NCBI GenBank assembly: GCA_030054095.1
Contig: JASGCO010000016.1
Span: forward strand, 25,385 to 89,384
Direction of reading: 5' to 3'
DNA: 64,000 nt
DNA from: Sediminibacterium sp.
GTDB taxonomy: Bacteria; Bacteroidota; Bacteroidia; B-17B0; Aurantibacillaceae
In this document: positions 55,647 through 62,668 of the stretch, piece after piece
Position numbering within the stretch: position 1 is the first letter of the stretch
How the letters are laid out: the number at the start of each line of letters is the position of its first letter
The notes under the pieces: model-generated
The model's database searches: none
What the model was told of the DNA's origin: nothing
The model's input: the letters and a program-made list of their open reading frames with translations, nothing else
Program-made: the position numbers and the translations under genes

Positions 55647-55676
55647 AAAGAGTCCTGTTATCCCTCAGGACTTTTT
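55647..55676 (+). terminator. Terminator of the second SBBP cargo gene
   Basis: An 11-bp stem with one wobble (AAAGAGTCCTG at 55647-55657 and CAGGACTTTTT at 55666-55676), an 8-nt loop and a T-rich tail, 22 nt after the stop. Confidence 0.85.
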
Positions 55677-55999
55677 ATTTTTATCTGAGTCCGATTCAGT
55701 TCATGCTGAAAACAAACCCGATACGTTAGTATATAATAATAGCATTAGCTACCCGCATTTTTGTAAAGCAAAGCCTCCTTTGCATTCTCAAGCGACCGCT
55801 TCTTTTCAAACCCACCATAAAAGCATTGATTTTGAAAGTAATCACTTAAATTCTGTTTTATGCAACAGAACGCCCACAAAGAAGCCGCTTATCGTATGTA
55901 TTAACTTAAAAACAATGAACTATTTTGCCGCTTAATTCTATTTTAACATTTCCAATTCTTAAAAAATCAAAAAAATTACCGTTCCAAATAAAATATTAA

Positions 56000-56007
56000 T
56001 ACATTTG
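56000..56007 (+). promoter_or_regulatory. -7 promoter element of the PadR operon
   Basis: TACATTTG, a full match to TAnnTTTG, 11 nt before the ATG at 56019. It overlaps the first palindrome. Confidence 0.65.
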
Positions 56008-56030
56008 TACTATACAAGATGTATAATACA
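56005..56030. promoter_or_regulatory. Paired palindromic operator of the PadR operon
   Basis: Two short palindromes lie side by side: TTGTAcTATACAA-type arms TTGTA/TACAA around CTA (56005-56017) and TGTAT/ATACA around A (56020-56030). They cover the end of the -7 element and the start codon. This is the expected place for autorepression by the PadR-family product; the link is inferred. Confidence 0.6.
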
Positions 56031-56408
56031 ATGACACTAGATAACACAAAAATACTTTCAGAGCTCCTTATGGCATGGGAAGAAACTTATAAAAAAGGCC
56101 AGCTCACACTGTGGATCTTTCTTGCATTACAGGAGGATAAAAAATATGTAGATGAGATTAAGACGTTTGTTGAAACGAAATCGAACGGTGTTATTACCTG
56201 CGAAGAACAGAGTCTTTACAGGGCATTACGAAAATATGAGCATATCAATGTATTAACATACGAATTACGAAAAGGCAACAAAGGACCTGAACGTAAATAC
56301 TACTATCTCACTGATTTAGGTCAGGAATTGTTCAGTCGTTTCACAAAACGAAACATTACTTTGTTTTACTCAGAAGAAATTAAAAACCTCTTAAACTTAA
56401 AAAAATGA
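56019..56408 (+). CDS. PadR-family transcriptional regulator
   Basis: A 129-residue winged-helix protein. KGQLTLWIFLALQEDKKYVDEIKTFVE is the PadR N-terminal helix-turn-helix region, and SLYRALRKYEHINVLTYEL with KGPERKYYYLTDLGQELF is the recognition helix and wing. The start may be the ATG at 56019 or the next in-frame ATG at 56031. It overlaps the next gene by 4 nt, so it co-regulates a membrane protein and an exported protein. Confidence 0.88.
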   Translation: MYNTMTLDNTKILSELLMAWEETYKKGQLTLWIFLALQEDKKYVDEIKTFVETKSNGVITCEEQSLYRALRKYEHINVLTYELRKGNKGPERKYYYLTDLGQELFSRFTKRNITLFYSEEIKNLLNLKK

Positions 56409-56824
56409 AAACAATGACAAGCAATCTGCTAAAATTCGCGGCCGTAGCAAGTGTTTTAACTGTAACATTCAGGCTATTTTTAAGCATCGGCATTGAAAAC
56501 CGGTCAAATGCAATTATTATGGTGTCGGCAATTGCCTACTTTATCGCCATGTTTCTGGCCGGCTGGATTTTCGGGAAAAAAGAGTGGAACCACCTCCCGA
56601 TTCATGATGTTGGTTTCAGATTTCATTTAACAACGTATCTGGCATACATTATTCTATCAGAACTTTGGTTTGCCTTGAATTTTCATCACAAATCTGAAAC
56701 AATTATTACTATCCATATTACAGCCGCAATTTGGGGCGTGTTTTTACTATGTCACTTTATCTACTATTTATACATACGCAAAAACACGATCAACCATCTT
56801 GACAAAGAAGAATTATTTGATTAA
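56405..56824 (+). CDS. Four-helix membrane protein
   Basis: A 139-residue protein with four predicted helices (around residues 8-28, 38-58, 76-92 and 102-124) and short loops. I do not recognise the family. Its 4-nt overlap with the PadR gene suggests joint control, as for PadR-linked small membrane transport or stress proteins, but this is inference. The exported-protein gene starts 37 nt after its stop. Confidence 0.65.
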   Translation: MKTMTSNLLKFAAVASVLTVTFRLFLSIGIENRSNAIIMVSAIAYFIAMFLAGWIFGKKEWNHLPIHDVGFRFHLTTYLAYIILSELWFALNFHHKSETIITIHITAAIWGVFLLCHFIYYLYIRKNTINHLDKEELFD

Positions 56825-56861
56825 TAAAACAGTAGGTTTACTAATCCCATTAGACAATAAT

Positions 56862-57395
56862 ATGAAACCATTCAGTATAATTATCCTTCTTTCATTAATA
56901 ATGTATTCTGCCTGCACTTTTGCACAGACATCTAACAAATTGGCTGTTGGGCTAAACATTAACCAGTTTCAGAAAGATTTCGGTATTGGATTGCATGTAA
57001 CAAGTCCATTCTTCATACAAAATTCCATAGCCATACGACTGGGAGGAAATGTACAATGGCTCCAGCATGTTGATGATAAGCAAACAACTACCTGGACAGC
57101 CTTTCCTGCCTTTCAACTTGGAGTAAAAGGCAAACACCCTATACTTAATGAACAACTGCATGTATATGGTGAAGGCGGCAGCATGCTACTCCTTCCCAAC
57201 AGTAAATTCTCAACGAATCAATTTGTAATAGGTGGCTATGGGTTGTTCGGATTTGAGTTTAAGCCAAAAAGTAAATTAGCCTATTTTATTGAGTTAGGAG
57301 GAGTGGGTACTGGTGCCATTGCCGACAAAGTAACAGCCAAACCCTTTTATTCAAACGGATTCATGACAAGTACCGGATTCCGGTTGTATTTGTAA
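56862..57395 (+). CDS. Exported beta-strand-rich protein
   Basis: A 177-residue protein with a signal peptide (SIIILLSLIMYSACTFAQ) from the ATG at 56862; a TTG at 56799 would overlap the previous gene. The mature part alternates strands with glycine turns (LAVGLNINQFQKDFGIGLHVTSPFF, IGGYGLFGFEFKP, GFMTSTGFRLYL) and ends in an aromatic residue plus Leu, like a small outer-membrane barrel. It is third in the PadR operon. The function is unknown. Confidence 0.65.
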   Translation: MKPFSIIILLSLIMYSACTFAQTSNKLAVGLNINQFQKDFGIGLHVTSPFFIQNSIAIRLGGNVQWLQHVDDKQTTTWTAFPAFQLGVKGKHPILNEQLHVYGEGGSMLLLPNSKFSTNQFVIGGYGLFGFEFKPKSKLAYFIELGGVGTGAIADKVTAKPFYSNGFMTSTGFRLYL

Positions 57396-57710
57396 ATGAT
57401 ATTAACCATGATTATACAATAGTCATTTTACTACGAGTCAAAAGCCCTTCAAAATCTAAAGTTTTGCAACTTTCGCTCATTCAGCATGTTGGTAACGATA
57501 CCTCCATCACAGAAATTCAGATTTTAAGGCTCTTTTCTCTCACTACAAAAGCTAATGTATGATCTGGGTTTAAACCACTGTTTTTTTTACAAAAAGCGGC
57601 ATATACAATTTTTACCACAATATAAAATACTGAAATATGACGTTATGATTGGGTTGTGGATATGCCTTTCTTTAGTAACTTTGTGCTTTAACTGTTTTTG
57701 ATTCTCCCTT
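57396..57710. other. Intergenic region upstream of folA
   Basis: This 315-nt gap holds no supported coding frame. An imperfect inverted repeat (AAAATCT near 57452 and AGATTTT near 57517) may mark the end of the PadR operon but lacks a clear T-tract. The folA promoter lies at the right end. Confidence 0.4.
57676..57683 (+). promoter_or_regulatory. -7 promoter element of folA
   Basis: TAACTTTG, a full match to TAnnTTTG, 27 nt before the ATG at 57711. Confidence 0.65.
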
Positions 57711-58199
57711 ATGATTATTGCAGCAATAGTTGCTACCGACCTTAAAAACGCCATTGGCAAAAACAATAAACTATTGTGGCATCTGCCCGCCGATTTAAAG
57801 TTTTTTAAACAAGTTACCATGGGGTATCCTATTATTATGGGACGTAAAACATTTGAAAGCATAGGTCGCTTGCTTCCCGGAAGAAAGAACATCATCATCA
57901 CGCGCAACAAATCCTATACTGTTGAGGGGGCAGAAGTGGTTGACTCTATAAAAAAAGCGTTGAAATCCTCCGTGGCGGAAGAGAAGGTCTTTATTATTGG
58001 CGGAGCCGAAATTTATACTCAGGCTATGCCACATATTAAAGAACTGTACCGAACTCTTGTAAAACATGAGTTTGATGCAGACACCTTCTTCCCCCGAATT
58101 GACCACGATCAGTTCAACCTGATTTGGCAGGAATGCCATGAGGCAAATGAAACCAATACTTACGGGTATTGTTTTCAAAAGTACGAACGCGTAAAGTAG
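57711..58199 (+). CDS. folA: Dihydrofolate reductase
   Basis: A 162-residue enzyme reducing dihydrofolate with NADPH. Typical features are IIAAIVATDLKNAIGKNNKLLWHLPADLKFFKQVTMGYPIIMGRKTFESIGRLLPGRKNIIITRN, with the catalytic acidic residue in LPADL, and VFIIGGAEIYTQAMPHIKELYRTLV. The length is normal. It stands alone with its own promoter; no thyA lies next to it. Confidence 0.95.
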   Translation: MIIAAIVATDLKNAIGKNNKLLWHLPADLKFFKQVTMGYPIIMGRKTFESIGRLLPGRKNIIITRNKSYTVEGAEVVDSIKKALKSSVAEEKVFIIGGAEIYTQAMPHIKELYRTLVKHEFDADTFFPRIDHDQFNLIWQECHEANETNTYGYCFQKYERVK

Positions 58200-58498
58200 T
58201 TTCTGTGCCGGATGTTATTCTGGAAAATCACAACAGCAATTAACTGTCATCTTAGTAACAATAACTATGTTTATAATGCTGTATGCAAATTACCGGATGG
58301 TTTGTTTTTGGTTGTGTGACGTGTGGTATTTTCCTACTTTAACCGCGTTACGCAATATCGCTTATCCATATTTATTCTTACGCAATCTACACTTACTATT
58401 CTATGGTCATTTTTCCCTTAAAAAACATTCTCTGCGGATTGTTTCCGTAATACTACAAAAATTGACCAGTCCTGATTTAAGCGGTTGTTACCATCCGC

Positions 58499-58876
58499 TC
58501 AGGCCGCCGCACGGCGGTATGTCTTTATCCAATATTTAATAGTTGTGATTACAACACTCAACTGGCTGGTTACATCATAATGCGAAAACTGCAACACTTT
58601 AATACCGTGCATCTTCAATACTTTTTCCTTCTGGAGGTTCTTTTCACTATTTAACCCATTAGGTAAACTAGGCACTATTTCTATTGCCAACCCCAATTGC
58701 GGACTATAAAAATCCAATGCATACCCTTCTACGACTACCTTGTAATCAAAGGGCAACCCTAAAACCAGATTTTCATTTAATTGAGTCCACAACATGGCTT
58801 GTGGACTGCTTGGTTTAACATTACATTCCTGATGCAATGGATACATCTGTGGATAAAGTGTTGCTAGTGTTTTCAT
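58499..58876 (-). CDS. DUF559-like (Vsr-type endonuclease fold) protein with degenerate active site
   Basis: A 125-residue protein with the DUF559 layout: WTQLNENLVLGLPFDYKVVVEGYALDFYSPQLGLAIEI followed by KNLQKEKVLKMHGIKVLQFSHYDV and a C-terminal helix. In DUF559 nuclease-like proteins the acidic strand is normally followed by DG..H; here IEIVPSLPNG lacks that motif. It may bind DNA without cutting it. The gene lies alone, followed 80 nt later by the GT9 gene region on the same strand. Confidence 0.7.
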   Translation of the reverse strand: MKTLATLYPQMYPLHQECNVKPSSPQAMLWTQLNENLVLGLPFDYKVVVEGYALDFYSPQLGLAIEIVPSLPNGLNSEKNLQKEKVLKMHGIKVLQFSHYDVTSQLSVVITTIKYWIKTYRRAAA

Positions 58877-58957
58877 AATCTCAAAATCTCAATTCAAAAT
58901 TACTACAACAAATAGCAAAACGTTGCTACAAATTATATCAATTCGTTTTTTTAACAG

Positions 58958-59941
58958 TTATGCATCCACCAACGCCTTAAGATCAATCTTGTTTCCGCAC
59001 TTGAAATGCCCCATAGGGCAAGTTTTATAGCCGTGTAAACCACAAGGGCGACAACTCAACGTATTAACCTCCACTATCCGGCGTTGTTCTGACAAGGGGG
59101 TAAATCCAAAGGCCGGAACAGTTGAACAAAAAAAGGCAGTAACCGGCGCGTTGACTGCGGAGGCCAAATGTAAAGGCGCGCTATCGTTCACGTAGTTCAT
59201 TTGCGCATCTTTCATCAAAGCACATGATTGCAAAAGGCTCAGTTCACCCGCTAGGGACAACACATCTTTTCCTTTTAAAGCCTGCGCTATCTCCGCACAC
59301 AGTTGTTTGTCAGATGGAGCACCAAGAAGGAAAATTCGTTTATTTCGTATCTGCATCCCCAGTTCAATCCACTTTTCCTTAGGCAGTTGCTTGGTAAACC
59401 AAACAGAAGCTGGTGCCATACATACATAGGGTTCTCCTTTATACGGCGCCACTTTAGCCTCATCAGTCACGGTAGGATACAATCTTGGCATATAAACACC
59501 GTCAGGCACGAAATCTGCCACCAAACGATGGTAGCGTTCCACTTCATGACTGCCATCTCCGATGATATGTTTTACTGTATAATTAAACAGGAAAGAAAAA
59601 GGATTTTGTTTAAATCCTGCGGTATGTCTGGCTCCGGAAAAACCCGTTAAAAAACCTGAACTGGCATACCGGTGACAGTTTATAATTACATCGTATTTTG
59701 TTTTCCTTATAAATGCTAAAAGAGCAAACAGGTTCCGTATTTTACGTTTCTGTTTGTCCCATACCAATACCTCCCTTAAAAAGGGATGTCCCTGATAAAT
59801 CCCTTCATTTCCTTTACGTACCAATACAGAAATAGCGGCCTGCGGATAAACCGCATGCAACTTCTCCAACAAAGCTGAAGCCAGAATCGCATCTCCGATA
59901 AATGCGGTTTGAATAACTAATATGGAACGAACCGGTAAAAT
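58958..59941 (-). CDS. Glycosyltransferase family 9 (heptosyltransferase-type), non-canonical start
   Basis: A GT9 enzyme for lipopolysaccharide core synthesis. The conserved N-terminus SILVIQTAFIGDAILASALLEKLHAVYP holds the glycine loop. Later motifs are VMAPASVWFTKQLPKEKWIEL, FLLGAPSDKQLC and the sugar-nucleotide site NDSAPLHLASAVNAPVTAFF. The first ordinary start in frame (TTG at 59872) would delete that N-terminus. Upstream only ATT (59941) and ATA codons are available before the dapD stop at 59951, which is in the same frame. I give ATT at 59941 as a working start (327 residues). Confidence 0.75.
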   Translation of the reverse strand: MLPVRSILVIQTAFIGDAILASALLEKLHAVYPQAAISVLVRKGNEGIYQGHPFLREVLVWDKQKRKIRNLFALLAFIRKTKYDVIINCHRYASSGFLTGFSGARHTAGFKQNPFSFLFNYTVKHIIGDGSHEVERYHRLVADFVPDGVYMPRLYPTVTDEAKVAPYKGEPYVCMAPASVWFTKQLPKEKWIELGMQIRNKRIFLLGAPSDKQLCAEIAQALKGKDVLSLAGELSLLQSCALMKDAQMNYVNDSAPLHLASAVNAPVTAFFCSTVPAFGFTPLSEQRRIVEVNTLSCRPCGLHGYKTCPMGHFKCGNKIDLKALVDA

Positions 59942-59950
59942 ATGTTTAAC

Positions 59951-60760
59951 TTAAACCGCTACATTATGTTCTCTTAACGCATCATTAAGAGATGTTTTTA
60001 AATCGGTGCTGGCCTTCCGCTTACCTATAATTAAGGCGCAGGGTACCTGATACGTTCCCGCGGGAAATTCCTTATTATAACTTCCAGGAATAACCACCGA
60101 TCTTTCCGGAACATACCCCTTCATTTCCACAGGCGTATGGCCTGTAACATCAATTATTTTAGTGGACATGGTCAGTACTACATTTGCTCCCAGCACAGCT
60201 TCTTTTCCAACTCTTACACCCTCCACCACAATACAACGTGAACCAATAAAACAATTGTCTTCAATAATTACGGGAGCAGCCTGAACAGGTTCCAATACGC
60301 CTCCTATTCCCACACCTCCGCTTAAATGTACATTTTTACCAATTTGCGCACAACTACCTACTGTGGCCCAGGTATCTACCATTGTTCCGCTATCAACATA
60401 AGCTCCTATGTTTACATAGCTTGGCATCATAATTACACCACTGGCCAGATAAGCACCATAGCGGGCTATGGCGTGTGGCACAACCCTTACCCCCAAGGCC
60501 GCATAATTGGTTTTCAGAGTCATTTTATCATGAAACTCAAACGGGCCTACTTCTATAGTTTGCATGGCCCGAGTGGGAAAATAAAGAATAACTGCTTTCT
60601 TTACCCAGTCGTTAACCTGCCAGCTACCATCGTCAAGTGGCTGGGCCACACGTAATTTCCCCTTATCCAATAACTCAATTACGCTTGCTATTTCCTTTAC
60701 TATTCCCTTATCGCTTAATAATGAACGATCATTCCAAATTTTTTCTATTAACTCCTGCAT
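59951..60760 (-). CDS. dapD: Tetrahydrodipicolinate N-succinyltransferase
   Basis: A 269-residue enzyme of the succinylase branch of lysine/diaminopimelate synthesis, which also supplies peptidoglycan. The N-terminal helical domain (LIEKIWNDRSLLSDKGIVKEIASVIELLDKGKLRVAQPL) is followed by a left-handed beta-helix of hexapeptide repeats (YVNIGAYVDSGTMVDTWATVGSCAQIGKNVHLSGGVGIGGVLEP). The C-terminal PERSVVIPGSYNKEFPAGTYQVPCALIIGKR is present. The ATG at 60760 is the usual family start; a longer frame to 60841 reaches into the tRNA gene. Confidence 0.95.
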   Translation of the reverse strand: MQELIEKIWNDRSLLSDKGIVKEIASVIELLDKGKLRVAQPLDDGSWQVNDWVKKAVILYFPTRAMQTIEVGPFEFHDKMTLKTNYAALGVRVVPHAIARYGAYLASGVIMMPSYVNIGAYVDSGTMVDTWATVGSCAQIGKNVHLSGGVGIGGVLEPVQAAPVIIEDNCFIGSRCIVVEGVRVGKEAVLGANVVLTMSTKIIDVTGHTPVEMKGYVPERSVVIPGSYNKEFPAGTYQVPCALIIGKRKASTDLKTSLNDALREHNVAV

Positions 60761-60802
60761 AAAAAATATCGTGATTTTGGTTTGCAAGTTAAATAAAATT
60801 TG

Positions 60803-60810
60803 TATATTTG
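60803..60810 (+). promoter_or_regulatory. -7 promoter element of tRNA-Arg
   Basis: TATATTTG, a full match to TAnnTTTG, 16 nt before the first base of the tRNA. Confidence 0.75.
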
Positions 60811-60826
60811 TGGCCCGTAAAAAGAT

Positions 60827-60900
60827 GGCTTCGTAGCTCAACTGAATAGAGCATCTGACTACGGATCAGAAGGTTAGGGGTTTGAATCCCTTCGAAGTCA
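60827..60900 (+). tRNA. tRNA-Arg (anticodon ACG)
   Basis: A cloverleaf of 74 nt. The acceptor stem pairs GGCTTCG (60827-60833) with CGAAGTC (60893-60899) with one G-U, and A60900 is the discriminator. The anticodon stem-loop is TCTGA-CTACGGA-TCAGA with ACG in the loop, read as Arg (CGN). The T-arm is GGGGT-TTGAATC-CC-like. The 3' CCA is not encoded, as is usual in this phylum. It has its own promoter and terminator. Confidence 0.95.
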
Positions 60901-60901
60901 C

Positions 60902-60930
60902 AAAAAGGCCGGTTTTATACCGGCCTTTTT
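60902..60930 (+). terminator. Rho-independent terminator of tRNA-Arg
   Basis: A perfect 12-bp stem (AAAAAGGCCGGT at 60902-60913 and ACCGGCCTTTTT at 60919-60930), a 5-nt loop and a T-run, one base after the tRNA. Confidence 0.93.
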
Positions 60931-61043
60931 AATTAATCCTTACCTATTTCCTTTTAGACACACTAGTTTGCCCATTTCACTCAAAGCATACTGATTTTCT
61001 GGTAGAAAACACTAATTTTCTAATACAATTAACTGATTACCCA

Positions 61044-62552
61044 ATGAGGAAAACACTTTACAATTATTTTACTATACTTTGTTTAGCATTAACGTACTTC
61101 GTGTCTGCTCAAAATGTTGCAATAAATACAAGCGGCGCAGCACCAGCAGCCAGCGCTATGCTTGACATCAGTTCGACCAATAGCGGACTGCTTATTCCCA
61201 GAATGACCTCTGTACAGCGTACAAGTATAGCTGCACCCGCCACAGGTCTTAAAGTGTACGATACCAACACTAATACATTTTGGTGGTTCGACGGTACAAT
61301 CTGGGTTGAACAACTTGGTAGTGGCAACGGCTGGATGACCACCGGAAATTCCCTCACTACTACCGGTATCTTTGGCAGCACCAGCAATCAATCCATACGT
61401 ATATTAAGCAACAATACCGAGCGTATGCGTTTACTGAATACCGGAGAATTTGTCATAAACAGTATTACGCCATTTGCCGGCGATTTACTCTCAGCCTATT
61501 CTACTGGTACTCAATTCCCGATAAGCGCTTATGTGAGCGGGACAGGGTCTGTTTCTGCGGGCACATTCAGTAATGCATCAACTGCTACAAACGGCGTGGG
61601 GGTTCTGGGAAGCATTGTAGGTGGCAGTGGGATTGCCGCAGTTCGGGGAAATGCGGGTACAGTTAGCGGGGCTGGTGTTTTAGGTGTTGGGCAAGCCAGT
61701 GTCGGTTTCGGCTTGAGGGGAGTTAACCTCCACGCCTCTGGTACAGCGATGATTCTTGCGGGTAATAACCTTGGTGCAAGTTACCTGATCAATGGTTCCG
61801 GTGCTGCATCCACTGGTTCCACAACAGGTATTTGGGGGCGGACCACCGCAGGAAACGGTGTTGGTGGTATTTTTTCGGGCAATGCGCAAGGCGCTACCTC
61901 GCCTGCCAGCGGGGCCGGTGTTTCTGGAGTAGGAACGTTAATCGGAGTGGCTGGCTATGGGCTCTCTACTGCAATAGCCACATTAAAAAGCGGCGGATAC
62001 TTTGAAGGAGGAAACGGGGTTTCATTTGCTTATGTTGGTGCCGTTACTGCAGCAGGTGTTAACCGGAAAATTGAAGGAAACGGAACGGTTAACACAACTG
62101 TAAAAGACCTAAACGGTAATCTGGTAGTTATGTCGTGCCCTGAAAGCCCAGAAAATCTTTTTCAGGATTTTGGACGCGGCCAGTTAATTAATGGTAAATG
62201 CCACATCGCTCTGGATCCGGTTTTTGCTAAAAACATTGTTGTTAATGAAGAACATCCACTTTATGTGCATATACAACTGAAAGGTAATTGCAACGGGGTC
62301 TATGTATGCAATGAAAACGGAAACGGTTTTGATGTTGTAGAACTGAATAATGGAAATTCAAATGTCAGATTTACGTACTTTGTTTCTGCCAATCGTGCCG
62401 ACGAATTGCAGCCTGATGGCAGTATTTCCAGATATTCTGCCGAACGGTTCGCCCCGGCTATCGGAAGAGCGCAAAGCATTAAGCATCAGACAGCAGAATT
62501 ATCGGACACTGAGTTATTAAACAAAAATTTAAAACCGGAAATGAAAAAATAA
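61044..62552 (+). CDS. Glycine/alanine/threonine-rich fibre-like secreted protein
   Basis: A 502-residue secreted protein with a signal peptide (YNYFTILCLALTYFVSAQ). A short N-terminal module (NVAINTSGAAPAASAMLDISSTNSGLLIPRM, then GLKVYDTNTNTFWWFDGTIWVEQL) is widespread in Bacteroidota fibre-like proteins. The middle (residues ~110-350) is low-complexity Gly/Ala/Thr/Ser with ~20-residue GVLG/GVGGIFSG repeats that suggest a fibre. The C-terminal module has NLFQDFGRGQLINGKCHIALDPVFAKNIV. It has no T9SS sorting domain that I can see. The gene at 62669 is a tandem paralogue. Confidence 0.75.
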   Translation: MRKTLYNYFTILCLALTYFVSAQNVAINTSGAAPAASAMLDISSTNSGLLIPRMTSVQRTSIAAPATGLKVYDTNTNTFWWFDGTIWVEQLGSGNGWMTTGNSLTTTGIFGSTSNQSIRILSNNTERMRLLNTGEFVINSITPFAGDLLSAYSTGTQFPISAYVSGTGSVSAGTFSNASTATNGVGVLGSIVGGSGIAAVRGNAGTVSGAGVLGVGQASVGFGLRGVNLHASGTAMILAGNNLGASYLINGSGAASTGSTTGIWGRTTAGNGVGGIFSGNAQGATSPASGAGVSGVGTLIGVAGYGLSTAIATLKSGGYFEGGNGVSFAYVGAVTAAGVNRKIEGNGTVNTTVKDLNGNLVVMSCPESPENLFQDFGRGQLINGKCHIALDPVFAKNIVVNEEHPLYVHIQLKGNCNGVYVCNENGNGFDVVELNNGNSNVRFTYFVSANRADELQPDGSISRYSAERFAPAIGRAQSIKHQTAELSDTELLNKNLKPEMKK

Positions 62553-62668
62553 AGCGTAAGGTAACAGCACATAGTAATATACTAAATTTTGAAATCAAAA
62601 AAGCAGACAAGAATGTATTTAGAATCAGATTTGATTTTGTATTTTTATAATTAACCAAACATACGACC

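Larger units (their letters stand above)
55626..56018. other. Intergenic region between the SBBP gene and the PadR operon
   Basis: This 393-nt stretch has no supported coding frame. It opens with the terminator of the SBBP gene and closes with the promoter and operator of the PadR operon. The middle is AT-rich and without recognisable structure. Confidence 0.5.

Noticed and set aside
58267..58539. Possible 90-residue protein after folA
   Set aside because: Composition is irregular, there is no start context, and it runs into the end of the DUF559-like gene.
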